Below, piece after piece: positions 9,771-19,357 of a stretch of 64,000 nucleotides of DNA; position 1 is the stretch's first letter, and each line of letters opens with the position of its first letter. Both the position numbers and the translations under genes were made by a program. The stretch covers positions 22,896,100 through 22,960,099 of the forward strand of contig JAYESD010000008.1 of the NCBI GenBank assembly GCA_036927565.1. The letters run 5' to 3'. The DNA comes from Tuctoria greenei. Its lineage: Eukaryota; Streptophyta; Magnoliopsida; Poales; Poaceae. Below the pieces are notes generated by a model. The model saw only the letters and a list, made by a program, of their open reading frames with translations, was not told the DNA's origin and searched no databases.

Positions 9771-10697
9771 GTGACCACCAGCTCGTATCAAGGACGTCAG
9801 AAACTGACTGGATGTCTAGCTACCCTCAGCCGGTTCATCTCAAGACTGGCGGAACGGGCGCTACCCTTCTTCATGTTATTGAGGAAGTCCAGACCATTCC
9901 AATGGTCTGAAGAAGCAGAAAATGCATTCCAGGAGTTGAAGCAGCTCCTCACCACTCTACCAACCTTGGTAGCTCTGAATTCTGGTGAGCCACTTCTGCT
10001 TTACATTTCGGCAACTGACGAAGTTGTCAGCATGGTACTGGTCACGAAAAGACCAGAACCATCTCCAGTTCAGGAATCCAGACCCCTTCGGGAGGGTCCG
10101 GAGCTACCTGAAGATGAGTCTGGGTCCCAGCTCCCAGACCCTGATCCTCAAGGCGGGATGCTAGAGGATCAACCTCCTTCAAATGAAGAAGTTGCTGTTG
10201 CTGAGCAAGAAGATCCAGACCCCTCCGGGAAGGTCCGAGTCGCTACAGAAGAAGCTCTGGGTTCCTCCAGCAGGAACCTAGAGGTCTCCGAACAAGGTCC
10301 GTACCCCTCTGGGAGGGTCCGGGTTGATGAGGAGGAAGCTCTAGGCCCCTTCGGGAGGGTCCGGACAGTCCAACGTCCAGTGTACTTAATCAGCGAAGTA
10401 CTCCATGACGCCAAGACTCGGTACCTGGAGGTGCATAAGCTGCTCTACGCGGTTCTTATTGCTTCTAGGAAGCTCCGAAACTACTTCCAAGCTCACAAGA
10501 TTTCAGTGGTAACTTCTTATCCACTGCGTGCAATCTTGCATAATCTCAATTCTACTAGGAACATTGCAAAGTGGGCAGCGGAACTGGCCGAGTTCGATCT
10601 TGAATTCGTCCCAAGACAAGCAATTAAGAGTCAAGCACTGGCGGACTTCGTGGCGGAATGGACCTCCTCTCTATCAAATCCTGGGGGCCCTAGTTAG
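9771..10697 (+). pseudogene. Element G RNase H domain with inserted repeats
   Basis: RT connection and RNase H region: LSRFISRLAERALPFF, FQWSEEAENAFQELK, then after a long insert RPVYLISEVLHDAKTRY and KWAAELAEFDLEFVPR. The core removes RNA from the RNA/DNA hybrid. Between the ISATDEVVSMVLV block and RPVYLIS lies about 100 extra residues made of imperfect repeats of the type PSGRVRVDEEEALG, rich in Pro, Glu and Ser. In related elements this loop is short. The domain ends with a TAG at 10695-10697, after which the same frame continues into the second RNase H. A frameshift separates it from RT. Confidence 0.8.
10200..10372 (+). repeat. Imperfect tandem repeats inside RNase H
   Basis: Three copies of CCCCTYYGGGARGGTCCG, each followed by variants of GAGGAAGCTCTGGG, encode the repeated PSGRVRVDEEEALG-like peptide. 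The repeat carries the GGTCCGG half-site that also recurs in the LTRs of this element. Confidence 0.75.
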
Positions 10698-11110
10698 CAG
10701 AAGCCAGAACCCAAGGTTCTGATTTTCACCGAGCCTCACTGGACTCTCTACTTCGACGGCTCCGTGCAAAAGCAGGGGGCCGGAGCCGGAGTCCTTCTCC
10801 TCGCTCCGACCGGGGAGAAGGTCAAATACATGGTTCACCTTGACTTCAAGGCGACCAACAACATGGCGGAGTATGAAGCACTAATCTATGGGCTCAAGGT
10901 GGCACTATCATATGGTGTCAAGCAGCTGTTGGTAAAGGGTGACTCACAGCTCGTTATAAAACAAGTCAAAGGTGAATGCTGTTGTAACAACCCTCAACTA
11001 GCTGCATACCTACTTGAAGTCCAGAAGCTTCAGAAGTACTTCGACGTCTTGGATCTTTGCCATGTTCAGCGTCTCAACAACGCTGAAGCCGACGAACTCT
11101 CAAAAAAGCT
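10698..11110 (+). pseudogene. Element G second RNase H (aRNH), cut off before integrase
   Basis: A second RNase H fold, the hallmark of the Tat lineage: LYFDGSVQKQGAGAGVLLL, NNMAEYEALIYGLKVAL, LLVKGDSQLVIKQV and NAEADELSK. The catalytic D of YFDGS, the E of AEYEAL, the D of KGDSQ and the D of AEADEL are all visible. The reading continues from the first RNase H after one stop. Just beyond DELSK the sequence switches to Sirevirus C leader DNA (homology begins by 11146). The integrase that should follow is nowhere in the window, so it was lost around the C insertion. Confidence 0.85.
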
Positions 11111-11145
11111 TCCACCGGAGCTCTGGCTCCTCACGGATAGGCCAG

Positions 11146-11298
11146 CGAGTCTCCTCATCATCCGTTGGCTTATCTTGATAGGCCAGCGTCTCCTCACGGG
11201 TTGCCTCGTAGTTGCTGCTCGAGGCGTCGTCATTCACCACTCCGGCCATCTCTCCGAGTTGTTAGACTCTTTGTGGAGAGTCCTGCTCTGATACCAAT
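11146..11298 (-). repeat. Extra copy of element C leader and primer-binding site
   Basis: Nearly identical to 21538-21691: a primer-binding site (GCTCTGATACCA on the plus strand) followed by the beginning of gag. Here it is joined to gypsy G instead of to the rest of gag. A short GATAGGCCAGCG duplication (11137-11148 and 11179-11190) marks the junction. Confidence 0.85.
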
Positions 11299-12933
11299 TG
11301 AAAGTTGCCTAGAGGGGGGGTGAATAGGCTAATTGACCTACAAATGACTTAATAAAACGAGGTTAAATCACAAGGGGCAGACTAGTTCGGTCTAGGGGCG
11401 GACTAGTCCGGTCAGCCTGCGTGAAGAACCCTAAAAAGTGTTTCTAGTAAGTTTTAAGGGGATTTTCTCGAGGCTACAAGTGAGGATATGTTTATGACAA
11501 GTTTAGAAACTACCAACACAAGAGCAAGTCAAGTTTCAACTAGGTTATAGAAGAGTGAAGCACACGACAAGACTAGCAACCCTAGAACAAAGTATGCAAT
11601 AAATAAGATGCGAAGAACACGGAGACACAAGGATTTTATCCCGAGGTTCGATTCCACACAAGAATCTACTCCCCGTTGAGGAGTCCACAAAGGACCGGGT
11701 TCACCAACCCTTCCCTCACCAAGTTTACCGCACGGGCCTAACTTGGTTCTCCACTATCTCAAAGTGTGAATACAAGATTCGTTAGGGCTTCTCACAATCT
11801 GAGGCTCCCACACCACAAAGATGATCAACAACACAAAACACACTCAACATACAGCTCACAAAGACTCAATGAGTGCAAGAGATCAAACCAGGAGCACAAG
11901 CGCGATGTTCTTCCTCTTCTCCACCTCACTAAACCCTAATCCACTCAAGAATTAGTTTTAGAGGGAAAGTTGGTAAGAAAGAGGCTCAAGAGTGCTCCAA
12001 GTTGGCTGTGGCGGCGCTAGGGTTCAAGTCAGCTCAAGAGTTGGTTCAAAAGAACCCAGGGGACCTCTATTTATAGAGGTCCCAAGCCCATACTGCTGAC
12101 TTCAGCAGAAGGGCGGACTAGTCCGGCCAAGGGGACCACTGACCTCTTGTCAGGCCCCGACAACTGACACGCTATCGTCACACTACCCGCCAAACTTCAA
12201 ATTCAAACGGTCACTTCCACAACGGACTAGTCCGATCACAACCGGACTAGTCCGATCTCACACAGAGCCTTTTGCTCCGTGTGAAAACGGACTAGTCTGA
12301 GGACAACGGACTAGTCCGGCCCCAAGGGCGGACTAGTCCGGTCCTCCCAGACTTAGTCACAGAAGCACCTTCAACACGCCAACCCGGACTAGTCCGGCGC
12401 CACGGGCGGACTAGTCCGTTCTCACTCAGGACCTCTTGGTCCGGACTCAAACGGACAAGTCCGTGGTTTTGAGACTTAGTCCCCAAAACCCACTCACTGC
12501 TACCCGGACTAGTCCGGCCACGAACGGACTAGTCCGATCTCAGTCAGACCCTTCTGGTCCGACCGAATACGGACTTGGCCGGCCAGGGGCGGACTAGTCC
12601 GGCCGCCTGCACAGACTAGTCCGGCCCTACAGCCAGACTGCTTATCCACTCTTTTCTTTCAAGGGGTTTGACCTCTAAACTACTTTGAGCTCCCAAACTT
12701 GATATCAATGCACTTTACACACGCACCCTCCTATTTCTACGGCTAGTCTAACTCAACACGCTAGAAACCCTAGTTTCTACGCTTCGAGTTGACTCTGTTT
12801 CCTTCCTTTTCCTTTTTGAGGGTTTGCGTCTCCGATCGAGTCCACACCTGTGCTAAGATCACTTGAGCTCATTAGCGACTTAATTGTCATCATCAATCAT
12901 CCAAAACCCACGGGGAACCTAGATGCACTTTCA
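11299..12933 (-). repeat. Element C left LTR (1635 bp)
   Basis: The ends are TGAAAGT and ACTTTCA. The minus-strand core promoter CTATAAATAG lies at about 12068-12077. U3 holds an array of CGGACTAGTCCG palindromes (12110-12640). It is preceded on the minus strand by the polypurine tract AAAAAGGGGGAGAT, so it acts as a 3' LTR for the full internal region, yet a primer-binding site lies beyond it. It lacks one 22-bp palindrome unit present in the right LTR. Confidence 0.9.
12110..12640. repeat. CGGACTAGTCCG palindrome array in left C LTR
   Basis: About 14 perfect or near-perfect copies of the 12-bp palindrome CGGACTAGTCCG (variants CGGACAAGTCCG, CGGACTTGGCCG) occur at irregular spacing. Two more lie near 11385-11412. 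The array sits in U3, upstream of the LTR TATA box on the minus strand. Confidence 0.95.
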
Positions 12934-13366
12934 ATCTCCCCCTTTTTGGTGATTGATGACAACACATTAAGTCCTTCAACAATTAAGAGTATTGAAATTG
13001 GTTTTCATAACTTGTGTGCGTATGAATGACTCCCCCTCAATGTATGCAACATGTAAAAGAGGTGGAGGAGATCTTTCATACCCACACACGTTATGGTGGG
13101 GTGCCTACGTGATGTGCTCAACAATTGTGACAAGACATAAAGAGCATCAATATAATCAAAGGATTGACAATAAGAGCATTATATTGATATTAAACAACAT
13201 TAACAAGTCTTGCATAAATGTAAACATCCAAGAGTATGAATATATTACAAAACAAGTCCACAAACCACAAACACACACCCACAAAAGATTAACTCCCCCT
13301 TAACTCTCCCCCTTTGGCATCAAGGCACCAAAAAGGAAAAGAAGGGGGAAAATGAAGATCCACGAA
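12934..13366 (-). other. Element C 3' untranslated region with multiple polypurine tracts
   Basis: On the minus strand G-rich purine tracts occur at about 13305-13317 (AAAGGGGGAGA), 13291-13297, 13028-13036 and next to the LTR at 12934-12947. Repeated polypurine tracts before the 3' LTR, where plus-strand DNA synthesis is primed, are a known Sirevirus feature. The 20 bases at 13305-13324 are also found after ORF3 in element B. Confidence 0.8.
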
Positions 13367-15154
13367 CTAGTCCTCGTCTTCGCCACTTCCACTCTCCGTG
13401 GCCTCAGAATCTTCGACGTCTTCCTCATGATCGTCGGCGTCGTCGTCGTCGTCGTCGGAGTTCCTTGCCGAGGGAGCAGCCCGAGAGGAGCTTCCATCTT
13501 CTTGGAGCTGGGCGAGCTCATCGGCGGTGAAGTTGGGGAATGGAGTGATCTCCCCATCACTCACATCCGGAGAGGACATCGGGACCTCCAGCTTGTCGCA
13601 CACCGCTTTAAGATATTTTTCCTGACGCTTGTGTGCCCTTTGAGCGCGGATCTCTTGCTTCCGGCAGGAAGTGAAGATCGCCTTGAAGCATTTGAAAAAG
13701 GCACTCATGGATTGAGGCGGAGGCGGAGACGGAGGTGCCACGGGGCGAGATGGAGGATCTGCATTCTTGCGACGAGGAGGAACAGGTACATTCGGGGGCT
13801 TCTGAGGATGAAGTGGGCGGTGCGACACGTCCTTGACGAAGGTCACGCCCGACACCTTCTCAATGAGGCACATGATGTAGGGGGCATACCCGCAAGCACG
13901 GTTGGGGGTATGCGAGATGTTGAAGATATTGTCGAAGATGTAATCGACGAGGTTGAACTTCTCTTCCCCATCAATCAGAAGTAGCAAGTGCCTCAAGTTC
14001 CCTTGAATCACCCCAGCATCACCGTCCTTCGGTGCTATCATCCTTCTGAGGATTCTGTTCATAATGCTGTAGAAGGGCTTGATGTTGCGGGCGAGACCGG
14101 CATCAAATGGAACGTGACTTGGATACATATATGCCAGCTCTTCACGGTCCACGGCCTTAAGGTTAGAGATTATAATCTCATGATCCATGTGTGCCTCAAG
14201 CCCTAGAATCTTGGCAAACTCAGCGAAAGTGACTGAGTACTGCTCACCATGTGTCATCCAAATAATTCTTCTGTCACCTGAGGTGGTGAAGTAGATGGTG
14301 GAGTAGAACTGCATAATCACTTCGACATTCTAGTCATACTTGAAACCCATGATCTGCTTGAGGTCATGGCGCTCAGCAGCTTCGATGACGGCGTCAAAAG
14401 CAGAGTGTTGCTTTTTGGCCATGTAATCCCAGTCAACCCATTGAGCTTCTATTACCGGCTTCTTCATCTGCTGATAGACTAGCCGGTAGTAGTCACAATG
14501 AAAGTCGCACCAGAACCTGGGATCTGCCGTGCTCCTCTCAAACTTGTAGACCTTCTCGGTCCTCAGCCTCCTGGCCTTTTCAGCCCCTTTTCCATGAAAC
14601 ACATTGGCAGGCAATTCCTTCTGCCTGTTGGGGTTCCTTTCTGGTGTGTGAACCTCAAGGGGGCCAATGGAAGTGGCCTTCCCTTTCTCTTTGATCACAA
14701 CACCTCCAGCTACCTTCTTTGTTGACATCTTGACAGCTGGTTTCTTCTTTTTCGGCTCGATAGGAGCCGGAGCCTTGCCCTTCTTCGGGTCACGCTCAAC
14801 CCTAGGCTCAGCTTCCATTTGAGTTGGCTCCTTGCCCTTCGCTTTCTCGCCAAAGGTGACGAGCTTCTTTCTCTTGGGGGCATTCGCCTCAGCAGCCCTG
14901 GAGTTGTGAGCCTCCCTGTCTTCCCTTTTCTTCTTCCTCAGCTCATTGAGGGACTCTGCGGTTGCTCGAGCTATGGCTTCTTCCTCATTGTAGATGCTCG
15001 CGGCAACTTTGGAGGCTTCGAGTGCCTTCAGCCGCCTTTCTTCCTTTGCCTTTTGCGCTTCTATGAGCGCAACCTTGGTCCTTGCCTCGACAATTTGAGC
15101 TTTGGTTTGCCCCTCGGGGTTGAGGCGAGGAGGGGAACGCTCCGAGTTCGACAT
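13367..15154 (-). pseudogene. Element C ORF3 (env-position protein), one nonsense codon
   Basis: A 595-codon frame downstream of pol, the position of the so-called envelope-like ORF of Sireviruses. I chose the ATG at 15154 (MSNSERSPPRLNPEG) because upstream codons look untranslated. Residues 20-110 are a charged, probable coiled coil (AKEERRLKALEASK), followed by Lys-rich linkers. The central part (about 205-400, RFWCDFHCDYYRLVYQQM, then FYSTIYFTTSGD) resembles the domain called putative plant transposon protein. Near residue 450 there is a Pro-rich stretch, and the end is very acidic. I see no signal peptide or membrane segment, so a true envelope role is doubtful. A TAG at 14330-14332 (probably from TGG) interrupts it. 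Confidence 0.75.
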
Positions 15155-16108
15155 GCTGTGAAAAGCATATAGAAAGGAAGGTATGAGTCCAAGGAGAGGG
15201 AGCATTGCCGAAAAGATCTCGAGAAAAGAATAGAAGTAGGGTTTGCCCTGCGCAAACCGGACTTGTCCGCCCCAGGGGCGGACTAGTCCGCTGGGCGGAC
15301 TTGCCCGCCAGGGGCCGGACTAGTCCGGGTTGCGCAGAATGAACCCTAACCCTAGTCGATTCATCGAAAAATCATCGAATCAGCACGCAATACTCCTATG
15401 CTATGATCGGAAGGGTATATGGAGCAACATTAATGAAGGTGTTCCTATCAAAAACTTTAAGAATCAAGAATGGGGCTAGTTTTTGAAGAATGAGGGAATA
15501 CCTTCTCAAATCCGCTAGAATCGACGGAATCGGAGATGGATCGCGAATGTGGAGTGCGGGGAAGTGATCCCTCACTCCCAAAGACTCTGATGCGTGGATT
15601 GGAGTCGAGATTTGGAGGTCGGGGCGCAAAATCGCCGATGGGGGGCGGTTGCTAGCGTGTGGAAGTGAGAGAGTCAAGTGAGAGAGGGAGAGGAGGGGTC
15701 TGGGCCGCCTGGGGGTTTTAAGTCCCCAAGGGCTGGACTAGTCCGGTTGAGGGGCCGGACTAGTCCGGTCAGCGGACCAGACCCAGACTAGTCCGGATCC
15801 AGACTTGTCCGGTTGAAGGGCGGACTAGTCCGGTTTGCGGACCAGCCGCGGACTAGTCTGGACCCGGACTTGTCCGTCCACAAGGGCGGACTAGTCCGGT
15901 CCGACTGGGCTGAGAAGTGATGTCTTTGAGTTGCACACACACTATTGGTCCTTATGGATAGCAAGCAATACAAACATGATAATTAAAGAAATAATGTGAT
16001 AAAAACATGATCAAATCCCAAGAAAAGGTTTTCTCAAACAGATTTTGAAGAGGACTCACGATAGAGAAGAGTTTTTCGAAATTGCCAAAAAAAAGTGAGG
16101 AATGAGGT
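15155..16108 (-). promoter_or_regulatory. Element C pol-ORF3 spacer with palindrome array
   Basis: About 950 bp without coding sequence between pol and ORF3. It holds about 12 copies of CGGACTAGTCCG or CGGACTTGTCCG in two clusters (15259-15330 and 15728-15900), the same motif as in the LTR U3. On the minus strand a TTAAAA box (about 15716-15721) follows the upstream cluster, with a pyrimidine-rich CTCTCC tract just downstream. This suits an internal promoter giving a separate ORF3 RNA. The promoter role is inferred. Confidence 0.55.
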
Positions 16109-19100
16109 TTAAGCCACATTCCTAGAATCCAAAATGTTGAGCTCACTTCTTAGCTCACAGAAACGCTTCTCATCAAGAGGCTTGGTGAAGATATCCGCGA
16201 GTTGATGTTCCGTCCTCACATAAGAAATCACAATATCTCCCTTCATTGAGTGATCTCGCAAGAAATGGTGTCGAATGTCTATGTGTTTGGTCCTAGAGTG
16301 CTCCACCGGATTATGGGCTATCTTGATGGCACTCTCGTTGTCACACAAGAGTGGAATGTTGCGCAAGTTAATCCCATAATCCCTAAGGGTTTGTCGCATC
16401 CAAAGAAGTTGTGCACAACAACTTCCGGCTGCAACATATTCCGCTTTGGCGGTGGAGAGAGCAATAGAGTTTTGCTTCTTGGAGGACCAGGACACTAGAG
16501 ATCGACCCAAGAATTGGCATGTACCCGATGTGCTCTTCCTATCAACTTTGCACCCCGCATAGTCCGCATCGGAATATCCAATGAGGTTAAACTTAGATCC
16601 TTTAGGGTACCAAAGTCCTAGGGAAGGTGTGTGTACTAGATTTCTCAAGATCCTTTTAACGGCGGTCAAATGACAAGCCTTAGGTGCCGCTTGAAAGCAA
16701 GCACACATACACACACTTAACATGATATCGGGCCTAGATGCACAAAGATAGAGAAGTGAACCAATCATAGACCTATATAACTTTTGATCCACACTTGGAC
16801 CATCCTCATTTAGGTCTAGGTGTCCATTTGTTCCCATAGGGGTTTTGATGGGTTTTGTCTTATCCATGTCAAACTTCCTTAGAATATCTTGTGTATACTT
16901 AGTTTGACTTATGAACGTCCCTTCTTTGAGTTGTTTTACTTGAAATCCTAGAAAGAACTTCAACTCACCCATCATGGACATTTCAAACCTCTCCGTCATT
17001 ATCTTGGAGAACTCATCACAAAACACCTTATTTGTGGAACCAAATATGATGTCATCCACATATATTTGGCACACAAAAAGATCTTCATTGAAGTGCTTTG
17101 TGAAAAGGGTATAATCCGCTTTGCCTATCCTAAAACCATTTTCAACTAGAAAGTCTCTTAGGCACTCATACCAAGCTCTAGGAGCTTGCTTGAGGCCATA
17201 AAGAGCCTTTCGCAATTTGTAAACATGGTTAAGATAGTCTTGGTCTTCAAACCCTGGAGGTTGCTCTACATAAACTTCTTCCTTGATTGGGCCATTAAGG
17301 AATGCACTCTTAACATCCATTTGGTAGAGCTTGAAGTCATGATGAGTAGCAAAGGCTAGTAATATCCGAATTGACTCAAGCCTAGCTACGGGAGCAAATG
17401 TCTCATCAAAATCCAATCCTTCAACTTGTGAGTACCCTTTTGCCACAAGTCGTGCCTTGTTCCTAGTTACCACGCCATGCTCATCTTGTTTGTTGCGGAA
17501 CACCACTTGGTTCCAACAACATTAGCTTGTGGGCGCTTGACAAGCTCCCAAACCTTGTTCCTTTCAAAGTTATTGAGCTCCTCTTGCATGGCAACTACCC
17601 AATCCGGATCTCTTAAGGCATCTTCAACCTTATGGGGTTCCAAGGATGAGACAAAGGAGAAATGCTCACAAAAGTTTGCAACACGTGAACGTGTTGTTAC
17701 TCCTCTTGTGATATCTCCTAGAATGTTGTCAACGGGATGATCCCGTTGAACACTTTGATGAACACGAGGATGCGGAGGTTGAGCTCTTGAGTTACTTGCT
17801 TCATCTTCTTCACTTTGGTCTCCCCCTTGATCCAGGCCTCCCCCTTGATCTTCATTCCCATTATCATTTTGGGGAGTATCTAGTGGATCTCCAACTTGTC
17901 CAATGGGGGTTTGACCTACTTCATAATGATGATGGTCACTTGGGCTTTGAGATGGTTCTTGTGGGCGAACATCTCCAAGTGCCATTCTCCTTAGAGCTTC
18001 TAGTGGAGGTTCCTCTTGATCAAGGGCATGTTGATCAACTTGCTCCACTTGAGAGCCATTGGTTTCGTCAAACACCACATCACGTGCTACTTCAACAATT
18101 CCGGAGGATTTGTTGAACACACGGTACGCATGAGTGTTTGAGTCATATCCAAGCAAGAAACCCTCATCGGACTTTGAAGCAAACTTCGAAGTCCTAGGCT
18201 TCTTGTTGAGGATATAACACTTGCTACCAAAAACACGAAAGTAAGAAACATTGGGTTTCTTACCAACGAGAAGCTCATAAGGAGTCTTCTTGAGGAAGCG
18301 ATGAAGGTACAATCGGTTTACGGCATGGCAAGCGGTGTTAACCGCTTCCGCCCAAAACCGGTCCGATGTTTTGTACTCATCTAGCATCGTCCTTGACATC
18401 TCAATGAGCGTCCTATTCTTTCTTTCGGCAATTCCATTTTGTTGAGGAGAATAGGGAGCGGAAAACTCATGCTTGATGCCCTCCTCATCTAGGAACTCTT
18501 CTACTTGCATGTTCTTGAATTCGGTGCCATTGTCACTCCTTATAGCTTTTATCCTTAAGGTGAACTCATTTTGAGATCTCCTTAGGAATTTCTTGAGGAC
18601 ACCGAGGGTTTCACTCTTATCATGCAAGAAGAACACCCAAGTATATCTAGAGAAGTCATCAACGATGACTAGACCATACTTGTTGCCACCGATGCTAATG
18701 TAAGCAATGGGGCCAAAAAGATCCATATGGAGTAACTCCAAAGGTCTAGTTGTCGTCATGACATTCTTAGAGGGGTGTTGAGCTCCTACTTGCTTTCCCG
18801 CTTGGCACACACCACATGGCCTATCCTTTTCAAATACCACATCCTTTAGGCCACGAACGTGCTCTCCTATAAGGAGCTTTTGAAGGTTCCTCATTCCAAC
18901 ATGGGCAAGCCTTCTATGCCAAAGCCATCCCATGTTGGCTTTCGCCATTAAGCATGTGTCAAGTTGAGCCTTATCAGTGGTAAAGTCCACAAGATACAGC
19001 TTTCCCTTGAGCACTCCCTTAAAGGCAATTGAGTCATTACCCTCTCTCAGAACATTCACACCCTCACTAGAAAAAACACACTTATATCCTTTATCACAAA

Positions 19101-19344
19101 GCTGTGATATGGATAGGAGATTATAGTCTAGGGAATCAACATGCAAAACATTAGATAAAGTATGCGAAGAGGAGATAGCAATTTTACCGGAGCCAAGGAT
19201 TTTCCCTTGGCTATTATCCCCAAAGAAGATTCCTTCACTTGGGTCCTCGTTCTCCTCATACTCTATGAACATGCTCCTCTCTCCGGTCATGTGGTTGGTA
19301 CATCCGCTATCCAACACCCATTTCGATCCACCGGAGGAGTAAGC
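16109..19344 (-). pseudogene. pol: Element C pol: protease, integrase, RT, RNase H
   Basis: Copia-order polyprotein. Protease: VLDSGCTNHMTG. Integrase: WHRRLAHVGM, CGVCQAGKQ zinc motif, then DLFGPI, RSDNGTEFKN and the PQQNGIAERKNRT segment with the third acidic residue. RT: MDVKSAFLNG and IYVDDIIFGS. RNase H: GYSDADYAGC, KAEYVAAGS and HSRTKHIDIRHHFLRDH. The frame opens right after a TAG at 19345-19347 and has no ATG of its own near the start. One base is missing near 17505 (KWV becomes KWC), which splits it into 616- and 465-codon frames; otherwise it is open and full length (about 1080 codons). Catalytic residues are present, so decay is slight. Confidence 0.9.
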
Positions 19345-19357
19345 CTACAAAATAAGT

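Noticed and set aside
11154..11291. Plus-strand frame encoding SLLIIRWLILIGQRLL, also at 21540-21684
   Set aside because: It is the reverse strand of the Sirevirus C leader and gag start, duplicated with it.
12110..12640. CRISPR-like array
   Set aside because: Repeats are short palindromes at irregular spacing inside a retrotransposon LTR in a plant genome; no spacers or cas genes.
13367..15154. C ORF3 as a true viral envelope protein
   Set aside because: No signal peptide, membrane segment or glycoprotein pattern is visible; only its position matches.
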